NCBI GenBank assembly: GCA_001599355.1
Contig: BCGQ01000001.1
Coordinates: forward strand, 2,669,135 to 2,733,134
Source: Nakazawaea peltata
Taxonomy: Eukaryota > Ascomycota > Pichiomycetes > Alaninales > Pachysolenaceae
Direction: 5' to 3'
Length of the DNA stretch: 64,000 nt
Notes under the pieces: generated by a model
What the model was told of the DNA's origin: nothing
Databases searched by the model: none
Seen by the model: the letters and a program-made list of their open reading frames with translations, nothing else
Program-made: the position numbers and the translations under genes
Shown: one piece after another, positions 37,161 through 47,415 of the stretch
Layout of the letters: each line of letters begins with the position of its first letter
How positions within the stretch are numbered: the stretch's first letter is position 1

Positions 37161-38708
37161 ATGTCATCAAACAATAACAATAACAAATACCCGGGCTCAC
37201 CTTTCCGGTCCCCGGCGTCACCTTCATTGCGCTCCCGCCAAACCTCCATTGTCGAGATGTTATCTACCCCGCCCCCTCTACAAGACAACAGCGATATCAC
37301 TAGTTTACATTTGACCACCAGCGATTCTTCATCAGTACACTCATTACCATTGCCACAGCATTCAGTTGGTGCTAATAGTCCTGTCAATATCAATGCTGCT
37401 CTTGCTTCAATGCCACCAGGAACTCCAACCTCCACTAATATGCCATCACTGCTGTCCATCCATAGAAATCCATCCCATGGATCGACTTATGGTCACGATT
37501 GGCAGGATACTCAGCTTAGTGAATTGGTCGAGACCAACAAATTGATCTTCATTCAAGATAATATCACTGTTGAGAAGGCGTTCGATGTCTTAATCAAGAA
37601 TAATTTGACCTCGGTGCCTGTTGAAACTTATCAAAATGACTTGAATTGTCTTACTTTTGATTACACCGACTTGAATGCTAATCTTTTACTTGTTTTGAAT
37701 AAATTAAGAATTGATATAAGTGATATTGATTATGAGCCAAAGGAAGATATTGCTCCAATGATCATGAAAGCTCAAAAAGGTGAACCAATTCCTGTTAAAT
37801 TTGTGATCAGATTGACAACAAAGAATCCATTCATTAAACTTTCCGAGGAGGAAACATTGGCCAAAGTAGTCGAGATCCTTGGATCGGGTGTGCATAGAGT
37901 TGCAATTACCGACAATGAACGTATTACTGCCATTTTATCACAAAGAAGATTAGTCAAGTATTTATGGGATAATGCTCGTAGATTCCCATCTTTGGAACCT
38001 TTATTACAAAGCTCATTACATGAATTGAATGTTGGTCAAGCTAATGTGATCTCGGTTTATGGGGATCAATTGCTCATTGAACTGCTTACTACAATGCACG
38101 ACCTTAAGATCTCTTCTGTTGCAGTTGTCGATAGAAATCACAATTTATTGGGAAATATTTCGGTCACCGATGTGAAACATGTGACAACTCTGTCCAAGAC
38201 CAATCTCTTATATAAATCATGCTTGCATTTTATTTCTGTCATTTTGAACTCGAGAGGTTTAGAGAACGGGAAAGATTCGTTCCCAATTTTCCATGTCACC
38301 CCTCATTCTTCGTTGGGTAGAACAATTGCCAAGTTAGTAGCTACCGAACTGCATAGATTATGGATTGTACGGCCTTCTGGATCTTCTATCTCATCGGAAT
38401 CGTCAGCTTCATCAACAGGAGCACAACAATCTCCTCAATCTCCTTCTCTGATTCCTCTGCAGATTCCTTCCTATTTAATGGATAAAGATTCTGCCCGCCC
38501 AGGAAAATTGATCGGAGTTATCAGTTTGACCGATATTTTGAGTTTGTTCGCCAAAAGATTGGGTAAAAACACCGATCCTCAATCGGCAAGAAGACAACGT
38601 CGTCGTAGTTCTTCTTCTTCCAGTAGATCGATCATTTCCCTGTCGAGTTTAGATCAATTGAGAAAGAACTCCTCCCTGTCAAGCTCCAACCCTTTGGAGT
38701 TTAGATAG
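37161..38708 (+). CDS. SDS23: CBS-domain protein Sds23/Sds24
   Basis: 515 residues (S. cerevisiae Sds23 is 527). The N terminus is Ser/Pro-rich, and four CBS-type repeats span roughly 110-460, with HRVAITDNERITAILSQRRLVKYLWDNA and VAVVDRNHNLLGNISVTDVKHV as clear CBS pieces. The C-terminal region is Ser/Arg-rich. In fission yeast Sds23 inhibits PP2A-type phosphatases downstream of glucose/AMPK signalling; in S. cerevisiae it affects cell separation. Convergent with the kinesin gene across 78 bp. Confidence 0.93.
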   Translation: MSSNNNNNKYPGSPFRSPASPSLRSRQTSIVEMLSTPPPLQDNSDITSLHLTTSDSSSVHSLPLPQHSVGANSPVNINAALASMPPGTPTSTNMPSLLSIHRNPSHGSTYGHDWQDTQLSELVETNKLIFIQDNITVEKAFDVLIKNNLTSVPVETYQNDLNCLTFDYTDLNANLLLVLNKLRIDISDIDYEPKEDIAPMIMKAQKGEPIPVKFVIRLTTKNPFIKLSEEETLAKVVEILGSGVHRVAITDNERITAILSQRRLVKYLWDNARRFPSLEPLLQSSLHELNVGQANVISVYGDQLLIELLTTMHDLKISSVAVVDRNHNLLGNISVTDVKHVTTLSKTNLLYKSCLHFISVILNSRGLENGKDSFPIFHVTPHSSLGRTIAKLVATELHRLWIVRPSGSSISSESSASSTGAQQSPQSPSLIPLQIPSYLMDKDSARPGKLIGVISLTDILSLFAKRLGKNTDPQSARRQRRRSSSSSSRSIISLSSLDQLRKNSSLSSSNPLEFR

Positions 38709-38786
38709 TATTTATAATAAATATCAAATGCAATTGCAATTTATTTGTAGGAAAATGCACAATCTAAAATACATATATTATACAGC

Positions 38787-41633
38787 TCAGCGGAATGGTT
38801 TCCGTTGAGACAAAGTCGAGGGATCGAAACGAAGTTTAGTCGGACCGAACAGAGGCAGTAATGGCTGTTTGAGTCTTTTCAATGGTTCTTGAGTCAGTGG
38901 TTCCACAGACTCGGGATCAGAATTCAATTTCCGTTTCATATTCTCCTTATTATTATCGTCGTACGCCCTCCTGATTGGTGAAGCACTTCGGGACCCCAGC
39001 CTGGAAGAAGTGCGCGATCCAATTCGTGATCCGGGACGTGAATTTGGTCGTTTACTGACACAAAAGCTGCGCGCAGGAGATGCTGATGATGATGGTGTGC
39101 TGTTTGGAGATCTGCCAATGCTAATTACCAGTGAATCCAATACTTTTTCATGCGACTCTAAAGTGGTCAATAATTGGCGAAGTTTTTCGCTGTTTTCAAT
39201 CTCATGTTTTTCGAGTAATTTGGAACTTAAAGATCCCAGGGTCGATTTCAAGGTGGATGTGACCGAAGAGATATCTGCAGTGTGCCGCTCTGCGGCATTC
39301 AGTTGATCTATAAGAGCTGATTTCAACTTGTCTAGCAGTTTTTGAGCCTTATTATCGGTCTTAATATCGTTTATCAATTGTAATGTCTTCAGTCTCTCAT
39401 CTTGTAAGATAATCTCAGAACTAGTAGCTGTCTTATGAGCATCATCAATTCTGTCACTGATGCCATCACTAGTCTCGTCGATCTTCAGAATCAATTTAGA
39501 TGCCATATCATGACATTGTTGGAGACTCGATTCATTCGACTGAATCCAATCGTAACGTTTACCAGCCAAAAGATCTTTTTCACTATCAATAATCTGTTTA
39601 CGTAAATCATTAACCTGGTGTGGAATTTGCAGCACGGTTTCTGAGTAATGAGCCTCGAAAAGTCGGTTGAACTTCGATAAAAACTCTTTCTTATTCGATT
39701 CATTTTGAGTGTTAATAGCATCGATATGTCTTTGTAATAATTCCTCATGATTATTAAAGAGATTTTGGGTGAGATATCTATCAAATTTCCCATTATTCAA
39801 CTTCACCAGATCCAATTTCTCATCGAATTGTTGAAGCTCATTCTTCGAAGCTTGATTTAATCTCAGTACCGTCTTCTTTAAGTCTTCGAAAACAGCAGGT
39901 AACTTCTGAGTCAATGAATTAGTGGCATTCTCGCAGATTTGTAAAGCCGATTCTTGGAATTTATTCACCATTTCATCTACAGTATCTTTAGCAGATGATA
40001 CCTGTGACAGTATCAGAGTGCTTTTCTGAATACCAAACGATTGTTTAGTCAGATTCACCAAATGATTAATCTCATTTTGTAAAGTAGTTTGTATTTCGTT
40101 TCTCATAAATTCAAGAGATTCGGTCTCCCGTTGTTGAACAGTCTCCAAAGATGATTCAAGGAGCAGTATCAGATCACGATATTTCTTGGTAGATTCATAT
40201 AACATTCGTTCATTATTCTGTTGTTTCTGGACTTTATTACTCAAGAGATTGTTAATCTGCTGCAATTCCTTCAGTTTCTCTTTCCATTGAGAGAGCTCAC
40301 CCATCTTTTGAGTGAGATCAGTAGTCAAAAGCTTGTTCTTATTCTGCTGGGAATCAAGTTTACGATTTGTCTCTTCGACTTGTAATTTCTGATGATGAGC
40401 ATCTTTTTTAAGAGCCTCATAGTTCTCTTTATCCAAGATAATTCCATTTTTAGCCCAACTCAGCAGTAAATCTTTCCTCAATCTCGCAACTTCATCGACT
40501 AAATCCTTCACCACCACATGTCTCAGCATAAGATTTCCAACTTGAGGAGTGTTCATGACATTTTTCAGTTTACTAGCATACTCTAAAGTCTTGGAAGTTT
40601 CATCAGAGTCCAATTCAGACGGAGAAATATTCAGAATTAATACCGTTTTGGTCTCACCTCCTAAACTATCCTTCAATAAACGAGTCAATTTCGAGTCTCT
40701 GTAAGGTGGTAGCTTATTATCGACTAATGCATTAATGACTTTACCCAATGACAACAAACTTCTATTAATTGAGCCAGCTTCTTTCAGTTGAAGATCAGTA
40801 GCTCCTGACCGGCTGATATTTTCAGATCCTGCCAAATCTACTAAATTCATCTTGGAATAACGGTAGAAATTGTCCTCACTTTTAGGGTCTCGACGGTATA
40901 AACTGATACTGAAGATAGTATGAGATCGACTCGAAGCCTTATTCATATTGGTACTCGAAGTTTTCCTATCGATTAATCCACGTTTCAATACATGCAACCC
41001 ATCGACAGCATCTCGCACAGTCACCTCTTCAAGATCTTTAATAAACACAGCATTCCTTGAGCTTGACGACGTCTTGATCTGCTCCTCATATATACGTAAC
41101 TCCCTCTTTGATTTAGGATTCAACAAGTCTTTCAACGTCTCATTATAAATCTCCACTAATGAACATTTAATTACGTAATCATCTTGATTGGATTCGTGAG
41201 ATTTCAAAGTATGAAACAATTCAAAGAGCATTCTTGGGATGATCCCTGCTTCCGATGAGAGTGACTCGTTCACCATACGATCGTCTCCACACATAGTGTA
41301 TGTTTTCCCTGTTCCAGTCTGTCCATACAGGAAAATGGTGCAATTAAAACCCTTCAAGAAGTCGTCGAAAAGTGGCGCCAGAACGCTGTTGAAGATGAGC
41401 TGCTGATCTGCTCCCGGTCCAAATACCTGATCGACTGTGAATGTTTTCGAGGTCATTGTATCGTCATTTGTACTGACACTCACCTCTTTGGACCCCGATT
41501 TATCGGGCACGTCTACTACGATTTCACTTTTCAGACGGATTTCGCGGTCATTACGTCCACGACACCGTACAATCACGTTGATCGCCTCGGCGCTCATATC
41601 TGTCAGCTGAAATGAACTTGGTAGACTTGACAT
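38787..41633 (-). CDS. kinesin-5 motor (Cin8/Kip1 type)
   Basis: 948 residues. The N-terminal motor opens with INVIVRCRGRNDRE (kinesin-5 cover strand region), P-loop GQTGTGKT (105-111 region), switch I SSRSHTIFSI and switch II DLAGSEN. Coiled-coil segments follow (about 400-520 and on), ending in a basic Ser-rich tail with KRPNSRPGSRIGSRTSSRLGS. It is a bipolar motor that slides antiparallel spindle microtubules. Residue 102 (41328-41330) is CTG in F-x-YGQTGTGKT, where kinesins are nearly invariant Ala: one of the clearest proofs of CUG=Ala here. Cin8 and Kip1 cannot be separated from this sequence alone. Confidence 0.93.
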   Translation of the reverse strand: MSSLPSSFQLTDMSAEAINVIVRCRGRNDREIRLKSEIVVDVPDKSGSKEVSVSTNDDTMTSKTFTVDQVFGPGADQQLIFNSVLAPLFDDFLKGFNCTIFLYGQTGTGKTYTMCGDDRMVNESLSSEAGIIPRMLFELFHTLKSHESNQDDYVIKCSLVEIYNETLKDLLNPKSKRELRIYEEQIKTSSSSRNAVFIKDLEEVTVRDAVDGLHVLKRGLIDRKTSSTNMNKASSRSHTIFSISLYRRDPKSEDNFYRYSKMNLVDLAGSENISRSGATDLQLKEAGSINRSLLSLGKVINALVDNKLPPYRDSKLTRLLKDSLGGETKTVLILNISPSELDSDETSKTLEYASKLKNVMNTPQVGNLMLRHVVVKDLVDEVARLRKDLLLSWAKNGIILDKENYEALKKDAHHQKLQVEETNRKLDSQQNKNKLLTTDLTQKMGELSQWKEKLKELQQINNLLSNKVQKQQNNERMLYESTKKYRDLILLLESSLETVQQRETESLEFMRNEIQTTLQNEINHLVNLTKQSFGIQKSTLILSQVSSAKDTVDEMVNKFQESALQICENATNSLTQKLPAVFEDLKKTVLRLNQASKNELQQFDEKLDLVKLNNGKFDRYLTQNLFNNHEELLQRHIDAINTQNESNKKEFLSKFNRLFEAHYSETVLQIPHQVNDLRKQIIDSEKDLLAGKRYDWIQSNESSLQQCHDMASKLILKIDETSDGISDRIDDAHKTATSSEIILQDERLKTLQLINDIKTDNKAQKLLDKLKSALIDQLNAAERHTADISSVTSTLKSTLGSLSSKLLEKHEIENSEKLRQLLTTLESHEKVLDSLVISIGRSPNSTPSSSASPARSFCVSKRPNSRPGSRIGSRTSSRLGSRSASPIRRAYDDNNKENMKRKLNSDPESVEPLTQEPLKRLKQPLLPLFGPTKLRFDPSTLSQRKPFR

Positions 41634-41708
41634 CTTGTGCTTCTTTATCAGTGTTTATCTTTAAGCGGCGGTTAGATTTTGTAAACAACGCGATGCGCTG
41701 GGGTGGTT

Positions 41709-41754
41709 ATTGGGATTGCACGACCTTTTGGAATTTGGGAATTTGTGCACGACA
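41709..41754 (-). promoter_or_regulatory. two composite motifs upstream of the kinesin-5 gene
   Basis: ATTGGG-N2-TGCACGACC (41709-41725) and TTTGGGA with TGCACGACA (to 41754), 80-120 bp upstream of the start. A third core, TACACGACC, is at 41814-41822. Confidence 0.5.
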
Positions 41755-41880
41755 TTACAGGATTAGATTTACGTTTGGATTCGTATTTTGCTGTGTGTGA
41801 TATTAGTATTATATACACGACCTATGCTTGTTATACCTGACGATTGATTAGTATACTGGATTAGACCTATGCAAGGTAAC

Positions 41881-43648
41881 CTACGAATTAATGGTGCTCC
41901 AGTCACCAAGTCGATTCAATATTTCGGCAACCTCTTTCCGTCCTTTACCCATCTCAGTACAAATAGAATCAAAATGTTGGACTTTGTTAAGCGATTTTAT
42001 CACATAATTCTCTTCTTGAATCTGTCTCTTTAAATGGAACATATCAGGGGCCGATTCGAATTGATCTTCCATTTCTCCTAAGAAGGAATTATCACGGTCA
42101 TGTCTGAATTTCGTTATATCTTCTTCTGCTTGGAATTTGGACGTCGACCCGTTCCCAATAGTATCACTTACTGGGTATGAATGTATTCTATAGATGAGAT
42201 TGTGTAATACACCAAACGAGACAAGTCTTCTGACGTCAATAAACTTCAAATCGTTCATATGTTCGATACACCAGTCTTTAACTGTCTGTCCATGATGGAA
42301 CGAACGATATAACATGAAGATTTTCGATCTGGACGGCACATCTATACGGTCTCTTTTTGAAGAATGTGATTCCATTTTGGGTTTGTTATCTACTGAATCT
42401 GCAACGATGGGTTTTTTATCTTTGAGATCTGTAAGTTCGTCTTCGTCTTCGTCTTCATTCGCTTTGTCTGTCTCGGTATCTTTCAGCTCTGCTGTCTTCT
42501 TCACTGGTGAATCTCTTGACGAAACCAAACTCAAACTACCTGTTAACAGAGACTCATGAACAACGTAAGCCTGACATTCCGATGCAAGATCCGGATCTTC
42601 AAAGAAATGTCCAATATCCGATGTAGGCAGATACATATTGGAGAATTGGAAGATATCCAACATCAAAATACATTTATAATGCATTAAATGTTGGATACAT
42701 TGCTTGGTCAAAATATAATCCAGATCTGCTAATTGCAGGATCCGTTTGACGGAATTGATACCATTAATGAAAGGGAGGATCTTGACCATTGTTGGGTCCC
42801 AATTGAGATCTACTAAACTACTTAACTTCACCGTCTGAATAGGCACATCCGAGCTATTAATATCGGGAGGAGGAGGGAACATTGGGAACAACTTTATATT
42901 GACAGAGTTCCCACTATCAATTGGGATCTGACATTCTGAGTAGCTATTCAAATCTTGGAAAAGCTGTTGGATCAAACTCTCAATCGATGTCAATTTGATC
43001 GTATTACTTTTAACTCCAGGAGTTATAGCTAAGACATCTTGACTTTGAGTCTCTTCTTCTCCATCTTTGATCTCTGAGAAATACTCCTGATCAATGACTT
43101 CTTTTGCGACCGGATCTTTAGGTTCTGAGTCATTCTTATCAGGTTCTGAAGATTGTTTAAAAAAGATTGAAAAGTCATCCTGTTCCACTTTCTTAGTCAA
43201 TAAATTTGACTGTTCTTCTAGTGTTCTAAACATGCTCCCAATACGTTTGATATGATCCTCATATGGAATTGTGTCACTATAGTAAGGAAACACGAAACAG
43301 AAATTGAAACTGAACGAGTTTCTGGCATACTGATCACCATAGATATTGACTGGATATCCCACTACTCTGTACTTTCCCGACTTGAAAGTGATCAATTTAT
43401 TACAGAACTGTGGTTTGGGGATGACGTAATTCTTGATGGCGTCGAAATCGATCAAGGGCTCTTCAAGTGAGGACGAGTCATTGACACCATTTGACAGTAC
43501 AATTGAACCTGAAGGTACTTGATGAACAACTTTGGTACCTTCTGTTGGATGAAAGACGGCGTAAAAAATTGCCAAGATCGGCACGAATCCAGCTGAAGGT
43601 TAGTAGGAGGTTGGTGAGAGGTGGACGGTGGTACTTACAGTCTTCCAT
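41881..43648 (-). CDS. NPR2: GATOR1/SEACIT subunit Npr2 (two exons, 10-nt first exon)
   Basis: Join of 43639-43648 and 41881-43592 on the minus strand, 573 residues. Exon 1 is only ATGGAAGACT. A 46-nt intron (43593-43638) with donor GTAAGTA and TACTAACCTTCAG follows, restoring MEDSGFVPILAIFYAVFHPTEG, which matches the start of Npr2 (GFVPIHTIFYSVFHPTEG in S. cerevisiae). Further Npr2 blocks: IKNYVIPKPQFCNKLITF, YRVVGYPVNI and FSFNFCFVFPY. The Npr2-Npr3-Iml1 complex is the GTPase-activating complex for Gtr1 that turns TORC1 down in amino-acid or nitrogen shortage. An acidic, Asp/Glu/Lys-rich insert lies near 380-410. Confidence 0.92.
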
Positions 43649-44051
43649 GAAAGATGCTAAGTGAGGGTTAAGTTGGAGGGTGAGTGGTTCAGTTTAGCAG
43701 TTGGTGTCTGTCAGCGGTTAATGAGCGGATGATGAGCCAGCGCTTGCCCTTTCCCTGCGTAGAATTGAAGTTTCTTGCCTTTTCCGTAGCTTCTTGCCCT
43801 GTCTGGCTAGTTTTTGCTTAAGTTTTTGCCCACCTCTTGCCCAATTTTCTTCCTGATTTCTTCCCAATCCCTCACTTTTTCCCTCGTCTTTGCCCCTCCT
43901 TCCGTTACCCGGCCTTCCCTTGTGCAAAAAATCAATTTTTAAAGGAAAAAATAAACAAAAAATAACATTATAAACAACAAGGCTGCCCTTTTGTTTTTTT
44001 TGTTTATATTTGGTACTGTTTTTTAGTAAAGAGAAAGTAACAAGTGACGAG
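43649..44051. other. divergent promoter NPR2/HTZ1
   Basis: Repeated ttgccc hexamers occur in a pyrimidine-rich strip (43745-43890). A Reb1-type TTACCCG is at 43905-43911, followed by A/T homopolymer-like tracts near HTZ1, typical nucleosome-excluding sequence. A short basic frame on the minus strand (43718-43927) is discounted. Confidence 0.6.
43905..43911 (-). promoter_or_regulatory. Reb1-type site CGGGTAA
   Basis: TTACCCG on the plus strand, about 145 bp upstream of the HTZ1 ATG, beside A/T tracts. Similar sites occur at 15473-15479 (ABZ1) and 27557-27563 (PTC6-like/6PGL). Confidence 0.45.
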
Positions 44052-44450
44052 ATGTCAGGTAAAGTTCACGGAGGTAAAGGTAAAAGTGGAGCCAAGGACG
44101 GCGGTATCAGATCGCAATCATCGTCTGCTAAGGCTGGATTGCAATTCCCAGTCGGAAGAATTAAGAGATTCTTGAAGAAGAATGCTCAAAGTAAGGTCAG
44201 AGTCGGTGCTAAGAGTGCCATCTACTTGGCTGCTGTCTTGGAGTATTTGACCGCCGAAGTCTTGGAATTGGCCGGTAACGCTGCTAAGGATTTGAAGTTG
44301 AAGAGAATCACCCCAAGACATTTACAATTGGCCATCAGAGGTGATGAGGAATTGGACACCTTGATTAGAGCTACCATCGCTTTTGGTGGTGTCTTGCCTC
44401 ATATCAACAAGGCTTTGTTGTTGAAGGTTGAGAAGAAGAAGGGTAAATAA
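44052..44450 (+). CDS. HTZ1: histone variant H2A.Z
   Basis: 132 residues (S. cerevisiae Htz1 is 134). The N terminus [18 protein letters not shown] and the core [11 protein letters not shown]-like block, [20 protein letters not shown], and the H2A.Z C terminus [20 protein letters not shown] are unmistakable. It is placed in promoter nucleosomes by SWR1. There is no intron. There is also no in-frame CTG codon, as expected if this codon is avoided in strongly expressed conserved genes. ATG 44052 is the family start; the frame is open upstream from an unrelated leader. Confidence 0.97.
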   Translation: MSGKVHGGKGKSGAKDGGIRSQSSSAKAGLQFPVGRIKRFLKKNAQSKVRVGAKSAIYLAAVLEYLTAEVLELAGNAAKDLKLKRITPRHLQLAIRGDEELDTLIRATIAFGGVLPHINKALLLKVEKKKGK

Positions 44451-44559
44451 GTTGGGTCTCCTATGTGATTTTTACTCTATTATTGTATCATATAGATGTA
44501 TAGCTAAATCGATTTTTGTACATTAGTATCAAAATTTTATATTAAATTCGTTTCGTTCG

Positions 44560-46296
44560 TTATGTATGATTGTCAATGATGCGATATCTTAGCCTTGGGA
44601 TCGAGATCGATTGTCTCGTTGGTTCTTCATCTCCAAGAGGGATCAATTCCCTTTCTTGCAGAGTCTCCATCTCATCCACGGCCGTTGTTACTCGTAAAAT
44701 TGCTCGTCCGTCTGCCATAGTTTGCTCAGGACTTATCAGGATCTCGTATTCTTGGGTATTAGATGAGTTACCAACTGGCATTAATGGTAATAAGTGCCAA
44801 TCTGGTGGTAAGATGGCCGAGTTAGAAGGTAAAATGATCGTATCGGCATATCTTGGGCGTGATCTTGGATCATCTTCGGTAGTAGTTTCTTGATTTTCTT
44901 CATTATTTACAGGTGGTTCTTCCCTGGTCTCATTTACCTGGTTATTCCGTCTGAAAAGTCTTGTAAAAAGTCCTACTCGTGGGAAATTTCCCGGATGAGC
45001 TCTCATATTCTCTTCAAAATCACGTTCATCATGAAATATCGAAGTATCTCTGTTCTGAGTCGTATTTTCAGTGGTCTCTGGAGGCCTAAACAGTGGTGCA
45101 CGACACATAGGACAACTCTCTGACCTCTCCATCCAACTTTTCAAACATCCAAGATGGATCACGTGACCACAGAACAATTTCTTAGGGAATAATCTGGTGT
45201 TACGAGGTACATCCACCGACATCTCATCTCTGCAAATGATACAAGTGTCATCATGTTCCAAATCCTGAAGAGTCAGGTCCAGTAAATTCCTATCAAGCTC
45301 CCTGGCAGCTCTACGATACCTAATAAGTTCCGATACTTGGCCCATAAATTTGGTTAATGACAAATACAGTTCTCTCATCAGGGCAAGAGGCATTCTGAAT
45401 GGACCAAGAAGTGCAAATAAATGGAAAACTACTGCTATTAATCTGATGAATGAGACGGAAATTTCAAATATTTTCATGAAAAGTGCTTTAGATTCCCAAA
45501 TCTCATTAGAATCGTCGTCGATATCGTCATCGATATCTTCAATATCTTCATCCTCTGAATCTTCCTCTTCTTCCTCATCATACAATGCATCATCTACCTC
45601 TTCAGATCTGCTGGATCTACTCAGACGACGTTGTTGTCTCTCCAAACTTCTCAAATATCTAATTCTATTCACATGCCACATCTCATACAAATTCAATACA
45701 CTCTTGCCGAGCTCTTCAAATAATGAAAAGAAGAGCATTGCAAAATCAAACCCAAATATTATATATACATCGGGAGAATTGTAATCGAATGAGTTATCGA
45801 TACAATTGAGAAGCATTTTGAAATCCAAAACCATGAAAGAAACTAAGGCAAAGAAGGCCCTAGTGAATACAACCTCACGGATACTCTCGGCGCTTTGGAA
45901 TATATATTCAATACGGTCGATCAAAATCCAATGGAAGATCTTCAGAAACAAAAGACTTGCCATCATGAATCCAATGAGTAAAGTATTACCATTACGGAAC
46001 AAACTGATCTCCATTATTAAGTTCATCATAGTGAACCAAGCACGCTCATAAACATGGTCGCGTTCGATCAATCTCAACTCCCCAAATAACACCACTTGAA
46101 GCAGCTTCCCCGTCGCAATGGCCGCGACTATCAAGAAGTTCGATAATATGAGTAAGTGCAGGTCATGTGAAAGGGCGATTAACAGACTATAAACGTTTGG
46201 TTTCTGTTGGATCACGGTACCTACGGAACCGGCGAGAAGCAGGCAAGATACTGCAGAATACACGAGGAAGTTACGTGATGCTGCAGATAAATTCAT
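44560..46296 (-). CDS. HRD1: ER-associated degradation ubiquitin ligase Hrd1
   Basis: 578 residues (S. cerevisiae 551). The N-terminal half has several membrane spans (from about 10 to 320) with an acidic Glu/Asp loop near 225-265. The RING-H2 domain starts at Cys352 (CIICRDE) and continues LFCGHVIHLGCLKSW and SCPMC. The cytosolic tail is rich in Glu, Asn and Pro. Hrd1 forms the retrotranslocation channel with Hrd3, Der1 and Usa1 and ubiquitinates misfolded ER proteins. Starts at the first ATG; divergent from the OPA3-like gene. Confidence 0.95.
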   Translation of the reverse strand: MNLSAASRNFLVYSAVSCLLLAGSVGTVIQQKPNVYSLLIALSHDLHLLILSNFLIVAAIATGKLLQVVLFGELRLIERDHVYERAWFTMMNLIMEISLFRNGNTLLIGFMMASLLFLKIFHWILIDRIEYIFQSAESIREVVFTRAFFALVSFMVLDFKMLLNCIDNSFDYNSPDVYIIFGFDFAMLFFSLFEELGKSVLNLYEMWHVNRIRYLRSLERQQRRLSRSSRSEEVDDALYDEEEEEDSEDEDIEDIDDDIDDDSNEIWESKALFMKIFEISVSFIRLIAVVFHLFALLGPFRMPLALMRELYLSLTKFMGQVSELIRYRRAARELDRNLLDLTLQDLEHDDTCIICRDEMSVDVPRNTRLFPKKLFCGHVIHLGCLKSWMERSESCPMCRAPLFRPPETTENTTQNRDTSIFHDERDFEENMRAHPGNFPRVGLFTRLFRRNNQVNETREEPPVNNEENQETTTEDDPRSRPRYADTIILPSNSAILPPDWHLLPLMPVGNSSNTQEYEILISPEQTMADGRAILRVTTAVDEMETLQERELIPLGDEEPTRQSISIPRLRYRIIDNHT

Positions 46297-46637
46297 ATTG
46301 ATGCTTCAAGGACTCCTGGACGTATCATCAATCCACCTTGGCCTCCTCAAATCTTATCAGAACAACGCATCACAGAACGAGTACGAGCAATATGATATTT
46401 CGTAACTTGCTAACTTTCCAGGAAGACTTCGTTTGTTTCTATTATTCGTAATATGCTAATCCTCTGCAGCAAAATCGTACTATCCCAAATCGTACACTGC
46501 TAACTACTTAAGAAAGCCAAAGCGCTTAACGAATCTGAGCGGCGCGGCGAGACAATTTCAAAATGTTAAGGGGAGTGGCAAGAGTAGGACGTGTAGGGTT
46601 AAGAGCAGGAAGGAGTGTGGGCTCATTTGATTTGATA
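46297..46637. other. divergent promoter HRD1/OPA3-like
   Basis: 341 bp. It contains a degenerate duplication aaatcgtac-tatcccaaatcgtacac (46484-46506). An in-frame ATG for the OPA3-like gene is at 46563, 25 codons before the preferred start. Confidence 0.5.
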
Positions 46638-47377
46638 ATGAGTATACTGTTGAAGATCACTTCATTAGCGATCCGTACGGTCGCCAAACCGATCGGTGTA
46701 AGTACTTTTTGAAGGTCCTATGGATATCGTTCGTAATTTGCTCTGGTTGGATCTTTGACTAACTATATGATTAGACTCTCATTAAAGCACAGGCTAAAGA
46801 GCATGTGGCATTCCGTAAAGCATGTGTCCAATTAGCTCAATTCGTCCATCAGACTGATGCCAAGTTGAAAATCAAGTTGTTAGGCCAAAAAAATTTCAAT
46901 GTTAGGCCTTTAAATGAGAAGAAAGCCATAGAAAATGGGGCCAATTTCATATCGGAGACGTTTATCTTCTCGGTGGCTGGTTCACTTATATTTTATGAGT
47001 CTTATAGACAGCGTAAGAAGGAAATCAATAGACGTGAGCTGGTAGCTGATGATATTTCTATGCTTCAAGATGAGATCGAGTACCTCAAGAAGAACTTAAC
47101 TCAATATATGAAGGTTGAGGATTATAAACCAACGAAGGAGTTCCATCCTACGGTACTTAAAGTGGATTCAAAAGACCAGCAAGGTGGTTCAAGTCCCGTA
47201 TCGACTACATCTCCAATTCTCATGAATTTAATATTGACCAAATTGGATAAAAAAGAGCTGGATCTCTTCTTTAAAGAGAATGAGCTTTTACAAGTAAGTA
47301 AGAAACAGGTTTTGGACGAGCCTGACTCCACCAGCACCTTGGTATTGAAATTGGAGAGAATCCCTTCCAAGAATTAG
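46638..47377 (+). CDS. OPA3-like mitochondrial protein (two exons)
   Basis: Join of 46638-46697 and 46775-47377, about 220 residues. The 77-nt intron (46698-46774) has donor GTAAGTA, a GACTAAC branch box and TTAG acceptor. Spliced, the protein begins MSI(A)LKITSLAIRTVAKPIG-TLIKAQAKEH, the typical OPA3 start (KxxSLxIRTxAKPI...KxQAKEH). A hydrophobic span ETFIFSVAGSLIFYESY and a coiled coil (about 90-125) follow. OPA3 proteins are inner/outer mitochondrial membrane proteins tied to morphology. An upstream in-frame ATG (46563) would add 25 Arg/Gly/Val-rich residues, possibly a longer targeting signal. Confidence 0.85.
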
Positions 47378-47415
47378 AGAAATCTTGTACATAGCTTAAA
47401 TTGAATAAATATATA

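Noticed and set aside
43718-43927. Basic minus-strand frame upstream of NPR2
   Set aside because: Low complexity, from repeated ttgccc hexamers; lies in the NPR2/HTZ1 promoter.
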